From positions 186,001 through 250,000 of the forward strand of contig DCIX01000025.1 of NCBI GenBank assembly GCA_002317135.1: a DNA stretch of 64,000 bases. The letters are read 5' to 3'. The translations under genes were made by a program, and so were the position numbers. The notes under the pieces are model-generated. The model searched no databases. It was not told the DNA's origin and saw only the letters and a list, made by a program, of their open reading frames with translations. Positions 9,538-18,017 of this stretch are shown piece after piece (position 1 is the first letter of the stretch; each line of letters starts with the position of its first letter). The stretch comes from Bacteroidales bacterium UBA1715. Its GTDB lineage: Bacteria; Bacteroidota; Bacteroidia; Bacteroidales; UBA1715.

Positions 9538-10587
9538 TTATTGTTTTGTATAAATAGTTTGCGTTGGGAATGCAAACTCAAGTCCATGTGCATTAAATTG
9601 ACGAAGAATTTCCATATTTACTTCAGATTGAGTTAGGAAATAGTCGCCAGATTTCTTTATGAAATATGCAAACATTATCTGCAACGAGAAGTCACCATAT
9701 TGCATAAAACTTACAACAGTAGTGTCTTCAATATTTGGAATCGCCTTTGGTATATTACGCAATAATTCCATCGCCAAATCCATTTTTTCAGGAGTTGTAT
9801 CGTATGTTAAGCCAAGCGTTAAAGTAATTTTTGTTGAAGGCTCAGAATTCACATTTTCTATAGCACTATCTACAACCATAGAGTTTGGAATAGTCACCAT
9901 TCTATTATTCAAGGTTTGAATTCTAAGACTACGTAAGCCTATATGCATTACAAAACCTTCTATTCCATTAAAACGAATTCTGTCACCTAAATTAAATGGA
10001 CGGTCAAACACAAGCATGATACCGCCAAAAAGGTTTTTAATGGTATCTTGTGCAGCCAACGCAACTGCCATACCACCAATACCAAGACCGGCGATAAGAG
10101 TACCGATTTCTATGCCGATGTTATTCATCGCAACGAGAATACCCAAAGCCCAAATAATATACTTTACAATTCTTAGTATAAGATTTGACACAGCCTCATT
10201 TAATTTGGCATCTTTTTTTTCGGTAAATCGTGTCAACACATCTTGCAACACTGCAGAAACCACACGAGAGATAGCCCACGTGAAGTTCACAACAATTAGT
10301 ACAGTGTAGGCTTTTTCTATTGAAGAAGCCACAAAAGCAGACAATGCCAATCGTTTCAACGCATACCAAATTGATGCGATAATTGCCGCAAACATAAATG
10401 GAGCACGGAAATTCTCAACTAAAATATCATCTACAGTCGATTCTGTTTTAGCAGCAATTTTCCCAAATACTTTAGTAAAAATCAAATAAATTAATTTTGC
10501 CAAGAAAAATCCACCAATAGCAATTGCAAGTGAAATTAAAAGATTGAGGATAGTATTCCCCCATAAAACCTGTTCTAACATGTGCAT
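9538..10587 (-). CDS. MscS-family mechanosensitive ion channel
   Basis: A 349-residue inner-membrane protein with about four or five hydrophobic segments in residues 1-180, then a soluble beta-domain. The third helix region carries the Gly/Ala-rich run AGLGIGGMAVALAAQDTIKN, followed by FGGIMLVFDRPFNLGDRIRF, both diagnostic of the MscS pore and upper beta domain. Such channels open under membrane tension to release solutes during hypo-osmotic shock. A second ATG two codons downstream is possible. It converges with the preceding gene and stands alone. Confidence 0.92.
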   Translation of the reverse strand: MHMLEQVLWGNTILNLLISLAIAIGGFFLAKLIYLIFTKVFGKIAAKTESTVDDILVENFRAPFMFAAIIASIWYALKRLALSAFVASSIEKAYTVLIVVNFTWAISRVVSAVLQDVLTRFTEKKDAKLNEAVSNLILRIVKYIIWALGILVAMNNIGIEIGTLIAGLGIGGMAVALAAQDTIKNLFGGIMLVFDRPFNLGDRIRFNGIEGFVMHIGLRSLRIQTLNNRMVTIPNSMVVDSAIENVNSEPSTKITLTLGLTYDTTPEKMDLAMELLRNIPKAIPNIEDTTVVSFMQYGDFSLQIMFAYFIKKSGDYFLTQSEVNMEILRQFNAHGLEFAFPTQTIYTKQ

Positions 10588-10668
10588 ATAATTTTTGCGG
10601 CAAAAGTAATTATTTCATCATTTATCTCTACATAAAAACGGCGAAATCCATTTATGTATAGACATAAA

Positions 10669-10698
10669 AAAACCTCGATTCTTGCGAACCGAGGTTTT
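10669..10698 (-). terminator. Rho-independent terminator of the 10720-11241 lipoprotein gene
   Basis: Stem AAAACCTCG (10669-10677) pairs with CGAGGTTTT (10690-10698) around a 12-base loop that itself pairs TTC with GAA. On the minus strand the hairpin is followed by T residues. Confidence 0.75.
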
Positions 10699-10719
10699 AA
10701 AAATCATTTAAGAAATATC

Positions 10720-11241
10720 TTATTTAATGATATAAACTGTCATAGTCAAATCTTCATGAACTTCATCGTAGTTAGTGATTTCGAAGAAACCTTTGCATTT
10801 GTCGTTCATGAAAGCAACAGCTTTTTTACCGTTTTCAAGTTTACGGCTAATCTTAACTTCAGTATCTTTGAAATCAGATTCGTTAAGTTTAGATGCTTTT
10901 GCAACAGAAGCTTCACCGATAACAGCGAATTTAGTTTCAGAAGCTTGAGCTTTTACGATTTCGTTTTCAGCAACTGTACCAGAGATGAATTGGAAATCTT
11001 CAGTAAGAGTTGAGAAGCAGAAAATTACATTACCTGCTTGGTCACCTAGTTGACCTTTTGTTTGAGCACCTTTGTCGAATGTGTAGAATGAACCGTTGTC
11101 AGATTTTGCACCACCCATTACAACCATTGATTGAACTGCTTCAGCATCAGATTCGCAGAAAGCGATTTCTTCTTCATCACCACAAGATGCCATTCCGAAT
11201 GCTGCTACAAGAGCAAGAGCGAAAAATTTTAATTTTTTCAT
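10720..11241 (-). CDS. Small lipoprotein of unknown function
   Basis: A 173-residue protein with a type II signal peptide; lipobox MASC places the lipidated Cys at position 20, followed by acidic GDEEE, a pattern used for surface export signals in Bacteroidota. The remainder is a small, evenly charged domain without a motif I recognise. It has its own -7-like element on the minus strand (TATTTTTG, complement of 11285-11292) and its own terminator at 10669-10698, so it is probably monocistronic and well expressed. Function unknown. Confidence 0.75.
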   Translation of the reverse strand: MKKLKFFALALVAAFGMASCGDEEEIAFCESDAEAVQSMVVMGGAKSDNGSFYTFDKGAQTKGQLGDQAGNVIFCFSTLTEDFQFISGTVAENEIVKAQASETKFAVIGEASVAKASKLNESDFKDTEVKISRKLENGKKAVAFMNDKCKGFFEITNYDEVHEDLTMTVYIIK

Positions 11242-11380
11242 AACTTTGTTTGTTTAATTAGTTAATAATATATTTTAGACATGGCAAAAATACGATTTTT
11301 TTTAGAAACACACATACAATAACATATTTTTTTATCACATAGCATTACACAAACACATCTGTTTTAACCTATTTCATAAT

Positions 11381-11884
11381 TTATTCGTTGAAACAATCGT
11401 TTCCCCAATGTATTGGATTTAATCGTATATAATTCACAATATGTTCATACGACATTTGGGTACGAATTATATGTTCATAATAATTTCGTTGCCACACATT
11501 TTCACCAATTGTATGGTGCAATTCATTTATTTTTCGTGCGGAAAATGTTTTAAATCCACGAACAATTTCCGTCAACGGTTTCGTAGGGGAAGGTTTCAAA
11601 CCTTCCCCTACGGGGGATACCATATCCATAACCGATAATATTTGAACAATGCCATGAAAATGATTTGGCATCACAACATAATCATGTAACCGGATTGATG
11701 GGTAATGGTCTATTAAATGTTTCCAAACATATTCCACGATTTTTCCATTTTCATTTAAAACCATTTTGTTATTCGCAATTTTCCCAAATCTATGGATACG
11801 ATTACGGGTACAAATTGTTACAAAATATAATCCAGGTAATGAATAATCATATCCTTTCAATCGAATTGATTTTCTTTTTTTCAT
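11381..11884 (-). CDS. REP-associated tyrosine transposase (RAYT, Y1/IS200-like)
   Basis: A 167-residue HUH-superfamily protein. MPNHFHGIV gives the metal-binding HFH at 75-77, and WQRNYYEHII (131-140) carries the catalytic tyrosine (Y135 or Y136). RAYTs are single-copy, domesticated relatives of IS200 transposases believed to process REP palindromes. The ATG at 11884 (MKKRKSIRLKGYDYS) is the family-typical start; upstream in-frame residues look untranslated. Residues 93-101 (GEGLKPSPT) are encoded by a perfect 31-bp palindrome at 11582-11612. No terminal inverted repeats flank the gene, in keeping with RAYTs rather than a mobile insertion sequence. Confidence 0.88.
   Translation of the reverse strand: MKKRKSIRLKGYDYSLPGLYFVTICTRNRIHRFGKIANNKMVLNENGKIVEYVWKHLIDHYPSIRLHDYVVMPNHFHGIVQILSVMDMVSPVGEGLKPSPTKPLTEIVRGFKTFSARKINELHHTIGENVWQRNYYEHIIRTQMSYEHIVNYIRLNPIHWGNDCFNE
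11582..11612. repeat. GTAG-bounded palindrome inside the RAYT coding sequence
   Basis: Arms CGTAGGGGAAGGTTT (11582-11596) and its exact complement (11598-11612) surround one central base. Inside the arms the unit begins GTAG and ends CTAC, as REP elements do. It lies in frame in the transposase gene and adds about ten residues between the HUH motif and the tyrosine. Confidence 0.85.
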
Positions 11885-11994
11885 TATTGTATGCTTGCGG
11901 GTTAATACTATCACAAACATACACAAAACGCATTGTGTTTCAAACAGTTATTTTTCTAAACATACATACATAAATAAATAGATATAACCATAAA

Positions 11995-12028
11995 TAAAAA
12001 AGCAGAACCTCATTTCTGAAATTCTGCT
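11995..12028 (-). terminator. Terminator of the atp operon
   Basis: AGCAGAA (12001-12007) pairs with TTCTGCT (12022-12028); on the minus strand the hairpin is followed directly by a T run. It lies 23 bp after the atpG stop codon. Confidence 0.8.
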
Positions 12029-12051
12029 CTCTTATAAATTTGAGAATTTAT

Positions 12052-12933
12052 CTATCCTTGTAATGCATTCGCACCACTTACGATTTCGTTCAACTCGTTC
12101 GTAATTGCAGCTTGACGAGCTTTGTTGTACTCAATCTTAAGATCTTTCAAAAGAGTACCTGCATTATCAGTTGCTTTATGCATTGCAGTCATTCGAGCAC
12201 CGTGTTCCGAAGCGTATGAATCTAACAAAATGCTGTAGAACTGCGTTTTCAAAGACTTTGGAATCAATTCATTTACAATATATTCCTTATTTGGTTCAAA
12301 AATATAATCGTAGTTAAATGACGATGAAGATTCCGATTCGTCTTGAACTATTGGCAAGTATTGAGCAGTTGTAATAATTTGCGTTGCAGCATTTTTAAAT
12401 TTATTGTACACAACCACAACCTTATCGTATGAACCTGCAACAAATTCTGCCATTATTTCTTCAGAAATCTTAGATGCTTCCGAATATGTAAGTTTATCGA
12501 AAATCTCAACAAATGATTTTGAAGCAACAATACCTTTACTTTTCAAAGAATCACATACTTTTTTACCAATTGCATACACCGTTACAGAACCAGCAGCATT
12601 TTGGCTCGCATATTCTTCTTTAATCAAAGTAGCAACAGTTTTACCAATATTTGAGTTAAAACCGCCACACAAACCACTATTGGAAGCAACGGCAACAATC
12701 AAAATCTTGTTTTCTGGACGAGATACTGCATACGCATTCCCTTCGCTCGATTCCAAACCGCTACTTACATTACGCAGAATTTCCTGCAATTTTTCTGAAT
12801 AAGGACGCATTTGCAATACAGACTGCTGAGCCTTACGCAACTTTGCCGCAGACACCATTTTCATAGCGCTCGTGATTTTTTGCGTACTGCTTACAGAAGC
12901 GATTCTATTGCGTATTTCCTTAATACCTGCCAT
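12052..12933 (-). CDS. atpG: ATP synthase F1 subunit gamma
   Basis: A 293-residue subunit, the central rotor shaft of F1. The N-terminal helix block (GIKEIRNRIASVSSTQKIT, then AMKMVSAAKLRKAQ) and the C-terminal helix (RMTAMHKATDNAG, then YNKARQAAITNEL) are the two strands of the conserved coiled coil. It is the last gene of the atp run, 103 bp after atpA, an unusually wide gap for this operon that holds a repeat-rich hairpin. A strong terminator follows. Confidence 0.95.
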   Translation of the reverse strand: MAGIKEIRNRIASVSSTQKITSAMKMVSAAKLRKAQQSVLQMRPYSEKLQEILRNVSSGLESSEGNAYAVSRPENKILIVAVASNSGLCGGFNSNIGKTVATLIKEEYASQNAAGSVTVYAIGKKVCDSLKSKGIVASKSFVEIFDKLTYSEASKISEEIMAEFVAGSYDKVVVVYNKFKNAATQIITTAQYLPIVQDESESSSSFNYDYIFEPNKEYIVNELIPKSLKTQFYSILLDSYASEHGARMTAMHKATDNAGTLLKDLKIEYNKARQAAITNELNEIVSGANALQG

Positions 12934-13036
12934 TTTATTAGTTATTAGAGTTTAGAGATTAGTTATTGGTATTTAGCGATAACGATAAGTGAAAAGGAAA
13001 CCTTATCACTTATCACTAATCACTATCCGTTAATCA
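12934..13036. repeat. Short direct repeats and hairpin between atpA and atpG
   Basis: On the plus strand this 103-bp gap contains repeated TTAGAG/GTTAT words and then three repeats of the type TTATCACT/AATCACTA. GATAAGTG and CACTTATC form a stem with an inner AAGG-AAA-CCTT hairpin. It may be an intercistronic mRNA hairpin or a relic of small repeats. Confidence 0.5.
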
Positions 13037-14617
13037 CTATTCTTTGTATTTTGCTGAAACTTCTTTTGCTGCACTAGCCAAAACTGCCTTGATGTCGTCG
13101 TCGATTGCACCGCCAGCAATTTTATCAAGTGTATCTTTATGTTTCAAGTCAAGATATTCCAAATATTCTTTTTCGAAATCAAGAACTTTGTCGATTGGAA
13201 CATCGCCCAACAAACCTTGTGTACCACAATAAATGATTGCAACTTGATGTTGAACCTTCATTGGAGAATACTGTCCTTGTTTCAAAATTTGAACATTTCT
13301 ACGACCTTTTGCCAACACAGCCATTGTAGCTGCATCCAAGTCAGAACCGAATTTAGAGAATGCCTCCAATTCACGGAATTGAGCTTGATCCACACGCAAT
13401 GTACCAGCAACTTTCTTCATAGCCTTGATTTGAGCGTTACCACCCACACGAGACACAGAAATACCCACATTGATTGCAGGGCGAATACCAGCGTGGAACA
13501 AACTAGATTCAAGATAAATCTGACCGTCTGTAATAGAGATCACATTTGTTGGAATATATGCCGAAACGTCACCTTCTTGAGTTTCAATAATTGGAAGAGC
13601 AGTCAAAGAACCACCACCTTTTATTTTACCTTTCAACGAAGCAGGTACGTCGTTCATATTTTGAGCAACTTCATCGTTTGCGATAATCTTAGCAGCTCTT
13701 TCTAGCAAACGAGAGTGCAAATAGAACACATCACCTGGGTATGCTTCACGTCCTGGTGGACGACGAAGAAGCAAAGACACTTCACGATATGCAACTGCTT
13801 GCTTGGACAAATCATCATAGATAATCAATGCTGGACGACCAGTATCACGGAAGTACTCACCAATTGCACAACCTGCGAATGGAGCATAGTATTGTAAAGC
13901 TGCAGGATCCGAAGCCGTTGACGATACGATAGTCGTATAAGCCATAGCACCATGAGCTTCCAATGTTTTTGCTATACTTGCTACAGTAGAACCTTTTTGA
14001 CCAACTGCTACATAAATACAGTAAACAGGTTCACCTTTTTCGTAGAATTCTTTTTGATTGATGATAGTATCGATAGCAATTGCAGTTTTACCAGTTTGAC
14101 GGTCACCAATAATCAACTCACGTTGACCACGACCAACAGGAATCATTGCATCGATTGGTTTAATACCAGTTTGCAATGGTTCTGTTACCGGTTGACGATA
14201 TAGAATTCCAGGAGCCTTACGTTCAAGTGGCATTTCCAACAATTCACCTGTAATTTCTCCTTTGCCATCGATTGCTTCTCCCAATGTATTTACAACACGG
14301 CCAAGAAGACCCTCACCCACCATAATAGATGCGATTTTTTGTGTACGTTTTACCGTATCACCTTCGCTAATACCATCTGATTCACCAAGAAGAACGGCAC
14401 CAACATTGTCTTCCTCAAGGTTAAGCACAATACCTTTGGTTCCATTCGAGAACTCAATCATTTCATTGGCTTGTACATTTGTCAAACCGTGAATACGGGC
14501 AATACTATCACCTACCGAAAGTACTGTTCCGACTTCTTCTAGTTCTGTTTCGGTCTTATAGCCTTCGAGCTGTTTCTTTAAGATTTCCGAAACCTCTGCT
14601 GGTTTTATATCTGCCAT
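13037..14617 (-). CDS. atpA: ATP synthase F1 subunit alpha
   Basis: A 526-residue regulatory nucleotide-binding subunit. P-loop GDRQTGKTA near residue 170, ALIIYDDLSKQAVAYR (Walker B region) and the family block SLLLRRPPGREAYPGD, which precedes SRLLERA. The N-terminal crown domain is complete and the length is close to the usual ~505-525. Twelve bases separate it from atpH. Together with atpG it supplies part of F1, but the catalytic beta subunit must be encoded elsewhere. Confidence 0.97.
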   Translation of the reverse strand: MADIKPAEVSEILKKQLEGYKTETELEEVGTVLSVGDSIARIHGLTNVQANEMIEFSNGTKGIVLNLEEDNVGAVLLGESDGISEGDTVKRTQKIASIMVGEGLLGRVVNTLGEAIDGKGEITGELLEMPLERKAPGILYRQPVTEPLQTGIKPIDAMIPVGRGQRELIIGDRQTGKTAIAIDTIINQKEFYEKGEPVYCIYVAVGQKGSTVASIAKTLEAHGAMAYTTIVSSTASDPAALQYYAPFAGCAIGEYFRDTGRPALIIYDDLSKQAVAYREVSLLLRRPPGREAYPGDVFYLHSRLLERAAKIIANDEVAQNMNDVPASLKGKIKGGGSLTALPIIETQEGDVSAYIPTNVISITDGQIYLESSLFHAGIRPAINVGISVSRVGGNAQIKAMKKVAGTLRVDQAQFRELEAFSKFGSDLDAATMAVLAKGRRNVQILKQGQYSPMKVQHQVAIIYCGTQGLLGDVPIDKVLDFEKEYLEYLDLKHKDTLDKIAGGAIDDDIKAVLASAAKEVSAKYKE

Positions 14618-14628
14618 AATAACTTATT

Positions 14629-15171
14629 TTACTTATTTGTCATCAATTCATTTTTAACTTGTTTCAATCGTGTTTTAACACTCGCATCATATTGCATATC
14701 TTCAATACGAAGAACAAAACCACCTAATAATGAAGCATCTACATTAGTCTGAAGTTCAACTTCGGTATTTTTTCCTTTCTTCACAAAATCAACAATTGAT
14801 GCTTGTTGTTCGGCCGACAATGGAGCTGCAGAAGTAAGCGTAACTGCAGTTATGCCCGCCTTTTTTCTATAAATATCAAGAACATTACGCAAAATGTCCT
14901 GAATATAAGCTTCACGATTGTTTGAAATCACAAGATTGAGAAAATCAATCAGTTCTTTACTTACCTTATCGGACAACAAGGCAGAAACGAACGATTTTTT
15001 CTTGCTTGGTTTTACAATAGGATTTTGGAAAACCTCCGCAAGTTCAGCAATCTCGCTCAAACTCTTTGATAGCATCTTAACATCGGCAATAACTGTTTCA
15101 AGCACACCTCTTTCCGAAGCGAACTCAAACAATGCCTTTGCGTAGCGTACCGAGATTTTACTTTGATTCAT
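14629..15171 (-). CDS. atpH: ATP synthase subunit delta (OSCP)
   Basis: A 180-residue stator protein linking the b subunits to the top of F1. The N-terminus ISVRYAKALFEFA is the conserved helix that contacts alpha, and the C-terminal GGFVLRIEDMQYDASVKTRL is the delta/OSCP signature. Length and place between atpF and atpA are typical. Confidence 0.95.
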   Translation of the reverse strand: MNQSKISVRYAKALFEFASERGVLETVIADVKMLSKSLSEIAELAEVFQNPIVKPSKKKSFVSALLSDKVSKELIDFLNLVISNNREAYIQDILRNVLDIYRKKAGITAVTLTSAAPLSAEQQASIVDFVKKGKNTEVELQTNVDASLLGGFVLRIEDMQYDASVKTRLKQVKNELMTNK

Positions 15172-15192
15172 ATATGCGTTGTTTTTTGAATC

Positions 15193-15687
15193 CTAATTTA
15201 ATTTTAGGTTATTGATTGATTCAGAAATAATTGAATCAGAAACAGATTTATTTTCCAATTCTTTACCAATAACTTTTTCTGCAATTTCAAAAGAAAGAGC
15301 GGCAACTTGGCTTTTCAAATCCTGCATTGCTTGGTTCTTCTCGTTTTCTATTGCTTGTTTTGCTGCAGCCATAATCTTATTTGCTTCTTCTGTAGCATCA
15401 GATTTTGCTTGAGCAATCATTTGTTCGCGAAGTTCACGAGCTTCTTTTAATAAAGTATCGCGTTCTTTGCGTGCTTCTGCAACGATTTTCTCATTATCGG
15501 CTTGAAGAGCTTTCATTTCCTCTTTTGTCTTTTCGGCAAGTAGCAAAGCATCTTCAATAGATTTATTACGTTCGTTTATCATTCCTAACACTGGTTTCCA
15601 CGCGAACTTAATCAGTAGGAATACGACAAGCAAGAATGTAATCGTTGTCCAAAAAACTAAACCTATACCGGGAGTTACTAAATCCAT
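15193..15687 (-). CDS. atpF: ATP synthase F0 subunit b
   Basis: A 164-residue peripheral-stalk subunit. One N-terminal membrane helix (about residues 8-27, LVFWTTITFLLVVFLLIKFAW) is followed by a long charged right-handed coiled coil (EKTKEEMKALQADNEKI onward) that reaches the delta subunit. The order atpB-atpE-atpF-atpH is standard. Twenty-one bases separate it from atpH. Confidence 0.95.
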   Translation of the reverse strand: MDLVTPGIGLVFWTTITFLLVVFLLIKFAWKPVLGMINERNKSIEDALLLAEKTKEEMKALQADNEKIVAEARKERDTLLKEARELREQMIAQAKSDATEEANKIMAAAKQAIENEKNQAMQDLKSQVAALSFEIAEKVIGKELENKSVSDSIISESINNLKLN

Positions 15688-15771
15688 ATTATATTGTTTA
15701 TTACATTTTCATTTTCAAAAAGGGAACTTTTAAAGCCAACCGCTTCAAAAGTTTCCCCTCATTTGTTTTTG

Positions 15772-15978
15772 TTACTTCGCAATCAATGCAACTACGACAG
15801 CGAACAATGCAACACCTTCTACAAGAGCTGCAGCGATCAACATAGCTGTTTGAATTTTGCTGTAAGCTTCAGGTTGACGTGCAATTGCTTCCATTGCAGA
15901 TCCACCGATTTTACCAATACCGATACCAGCACCAATTACTGCTAGACCAGCTCCGATACCTCCTGCGACAAATGACAT
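15772..15978 (-). CDS. atpE: ATP synthase F0 subunit c
   Basis: A 68-residue hairpin of two membrane helices joined by the polar ARQPEA loop. The ion-binding glutamate lies in helix 2 (ALVEGVALF, about residue 54). The residues that make sodium-binding rings (Gln in helix 1 and Ser/Thr just after the glutamate) are absent, so proton coupling is expected. Glycine repeats GAGIGIG in helix 1 support ring packing. Confidence 0.95.
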   Translation of the reverse strand: MSFVAGGIGAGLAVIGAGIGIGKIGGSAMEAIARQPEAYSKIQTAMLIAAALVEGVALFAVVVALIAK

Positions 15979-16019
15979 AATAATTATAAATTTAAGTTAA
16001 ACAATAAATAATTTCAATT

Positions 16020-17111
16020 TTAATGTTGTCCGTGCCCTTCTGGCATTGCAAGCCCAATAAACAAAGCCGATAACATTGTAAATATGTATGCTTGCAAAGC
16101 TGCAACGAACAATTCAAGAACATCCATAAACATCACAAAGAACACCGAAACAGGAGCAATCGCCAATGTTCCGAATATAAAAATCAATGATGTAAGACTC
16201 AATACAATAATGTGACCGGCAGTAATGTTCGCAAACAAACGAATCATCAACGCGAATGGTTTTGTGAAAATACCGATTACTTCCACGACTGCCATAATTG
16301 GCAACAAAGGCCAAGGCAAACCTGGCATAGCAAAGATATCTTTCCAATATTCTTTATTACCGCTCACATTTGTTATTATCAATGTAAATACAGCCAACAC
16401 AAATGTAAAAGCGATATTACCAGAAACATTCGCACTACCAGGGAAGAAAGGAATCAAACCCATCATATTGGTAATCCAAATAAAAAAGAATACTGTCAAT
16501 AAATATGGCAAGTATTTATCGGTATGCTTTCCTAAATTTGGTTCAACAACATCTTCCTTAATGAACAAAATCACTGGCTCCAACCACGATTGCAAACCTT
16601 TTGGTGCTTGTCCTGGTCGACGTTTATACGCGTTTGCAAGACTGATAAACAACACCAACATAATGATTGCAACCAAGAACAATGTAAATACATTCTTTGT
16701 GATTGAAAAATCAAGTGGACCTTCTTCTGTAACATTGCCATTTTCATCAACATATACAATATCTTGACCGCCCATTGCTTTTGCAACCATTTTATATGTA
16801 TGATCGCCTTTGGTAACCGTTTTATGTCCGTGTTCAAATTCACTAGACATAAAACAATCTATAGAAAAAGGATTTGTGTTAACCAAAATCACAGGCAAAG
16901 GAAACCCAACAGCGTGTTCTGTTCCATCTTCTTTAGTGATGTCAAACATGTGCCAATCGTGATTATCACCAATATGGCCAAAAATTGTTGAGTTTATATC
17001 AAATTCAGATTCCGCCTTTGCAGAACCTTCTTCTTGAGCAAAAGAGATACAAGAAAAAAGAATCGCAGCACAAAATGCTAAAAGTTTTCTTTTTGTAGGT
17101 TTAAAAAACAT
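16020..17111 (-). CDS. atpB: ATP synthase F0 subunit a
   Basis: A 363-residue membrane subunit forming the ion half-channels. The stator arginine is in ALMIRLFANITAGH, followed by the usual C-terminal helices. As in other Bacteroidota it carries a ~130-residue N-terminal extension with a signal-like hydrophobic segment (LLAFCAAILFSCISFAQ) before the first channel helix. The ATG at 17111 is chosen over an upstream TTG. It is the first gene of the atp operon; a minus-strand TACATTTG -7 element lies at 17151-17158. Confidence 0.95.
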   Translation of the reverse strand: MFFKPTKRKLLAFCAAILFSCISFAQEEGSAKAESEFDINSTIFGHIGDNHDWHMFDITKEDGTEHAVGFPLPVILVNTNPFSIDCFMSSEFEHGHKTVTKGDHTYKMVAKAMGGQDIVYVDENGNVTEEGPLDFSITKNVFTLFLVAIIMLVLFISLANAYKRRPGQAPKGLQSWLEPVILFIKEDVVEPNLGKHTDKYLPYLLTVFFFIWITNMMGLIPFFPGSANVSGNIAFTFVLAVFTLIITNVSGNKEYWKDIFAMPGLPWPLLPIMAVVEVIGIFTKPFALMIRLFANITAGHIIVLSLTSLIFIFGTLAIAPVSVFFVMFMDVLELFVAALQAYIFTMLSALFIGLAMPEGHGQH

Positions 17112-17150
17112 AATTCTAAAATTTTTTACCTCGTACAATTTACAATCCTA

Positions 17151-17185
17151 CAAATGTAAAAAATTTTTCTAAAATCTTTAACAAA
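17151..17185 (-). promoter_or_regulatory. Candidate promoter of the atp operon
   Basis: On the minus strand TTTG (17182-17185) precedes TACATTTG (17151-17158) with 23 bp between, slightly longer than the usual 19-21. The predicted start site falls about 35 bp upstream of the atpB ATG. Confidence 0.5.
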
Positions 17186-17222
17186 TCATGTTTTTTTTGA
17201 AAGAAATATTTTTGATTCTATA

Positions 17223-18017
17223 TTATAATGTATACTTAAATACAAAATCGCTATTTACGAGCTCTATTTCGAACACTTTTTTAGGGAAAGCAGTTGCAAA
17301 CGAATGTTTTTGAACTAATTCTTGTGGCGAACCTATTTCTATAGTTCCACCCTTTTGCATAAGCCAAACGGTATCGGCTACATGTAAAGCCAATTCCAAT
17401 TCGTGAGTTGAAAGTAAAATAGCTTTATTTGTTTCGTGTGCCAATTTTCGTAGCAACAACATTGTCTCTATACGATTTGGCAAATCCAAATGTGCGGTTG
17501 GTTCATCTAACAAAATAAAGGGAGTATCCTGTGCCAAAGACTTCGCTATCATTGTGCGTTGTTTTTCTCCATCACTCAAACAACTAAAGTCCTTATCCGC
17601 AATATCTTGCAAGCCAACCATTTGTATAGCATTTTCTACATACTGCTCATCTTCGGCAGTCATTGTACCATACCACGAAGTGTACGGGAATCGACCTAAC
17701 GCCACAATAGATTTCACAGACATATTTGCAACAGAAACGGATTCCGTGAAAACAACGCTCATTGCCTTAGCACGCTGTTCCACCGTAAGCAATGACAAAT
17801 CACTACCTTCAATTGAAACACTTCCTGACAACAATGGTTGCATACCAGAAATAGAACGAATTAAGGTTGATTTTCCGCAACCGTTCGTTCCCAGCAGACA
17901 AACCATTTCACCACGATTAATGCGTAAGGAAACATTCTCTGCAACTATATGTTTTGTTTGTTTGGAACAATACCCTATCGAAGCATTAGAAACGGAAAGT
18001 GTTGGTGCGTTCATCAT
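17223..18017 (-). CDS. ABC transporter ATP-binding protein (FecE/BtuD type)
   Basis: A 264-residue ATPase with Walker A GTNGCGKST, signature LSDGEKQR, Walker B FILLDEPTAHLD and the switch histidine in LLSTHELEL. Sequence style fits the iron-siderophore/cobalamin uptake class. No permease or binding-protein gene adjoins it, so its partner is elsewhere. It overlaps ubiX by 4 bp (ATGA), so the two are translationally coupled although their functions are not obviously related. A second ATG immediately follows the first. Confidence 0.85.
   Translation of the reverse strand: MMNAPTLSVSNASIGYCSKQTKHIVAENVSLRINRGEMVCLLGTNGCGKSTLIRSISGMQPLLSGSVSIEGSDLSLLTVEQRAKAMSVVFTESVSVANMSVKSIVALGRFPYTSWYGTMTAEDEQYVENAIQMVGLQDIADKDFSCLSDGEKQRTMIAKSLAQDTPFILLDEPTAHLDLPNRIETMLLLRKLAHETNKAILLSTHELELALHVADTVWLMQKGGTIEIGSPQELVQKHSFATAFPKKVFEIELVNSDFVFKYTL

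Noticed and set aside
13139..13705. 188-codon frame on the plus strand inside atpA
   Set aside because: Shadow of atpA; the composition is that of the reverse complement of a conserved enzyme.
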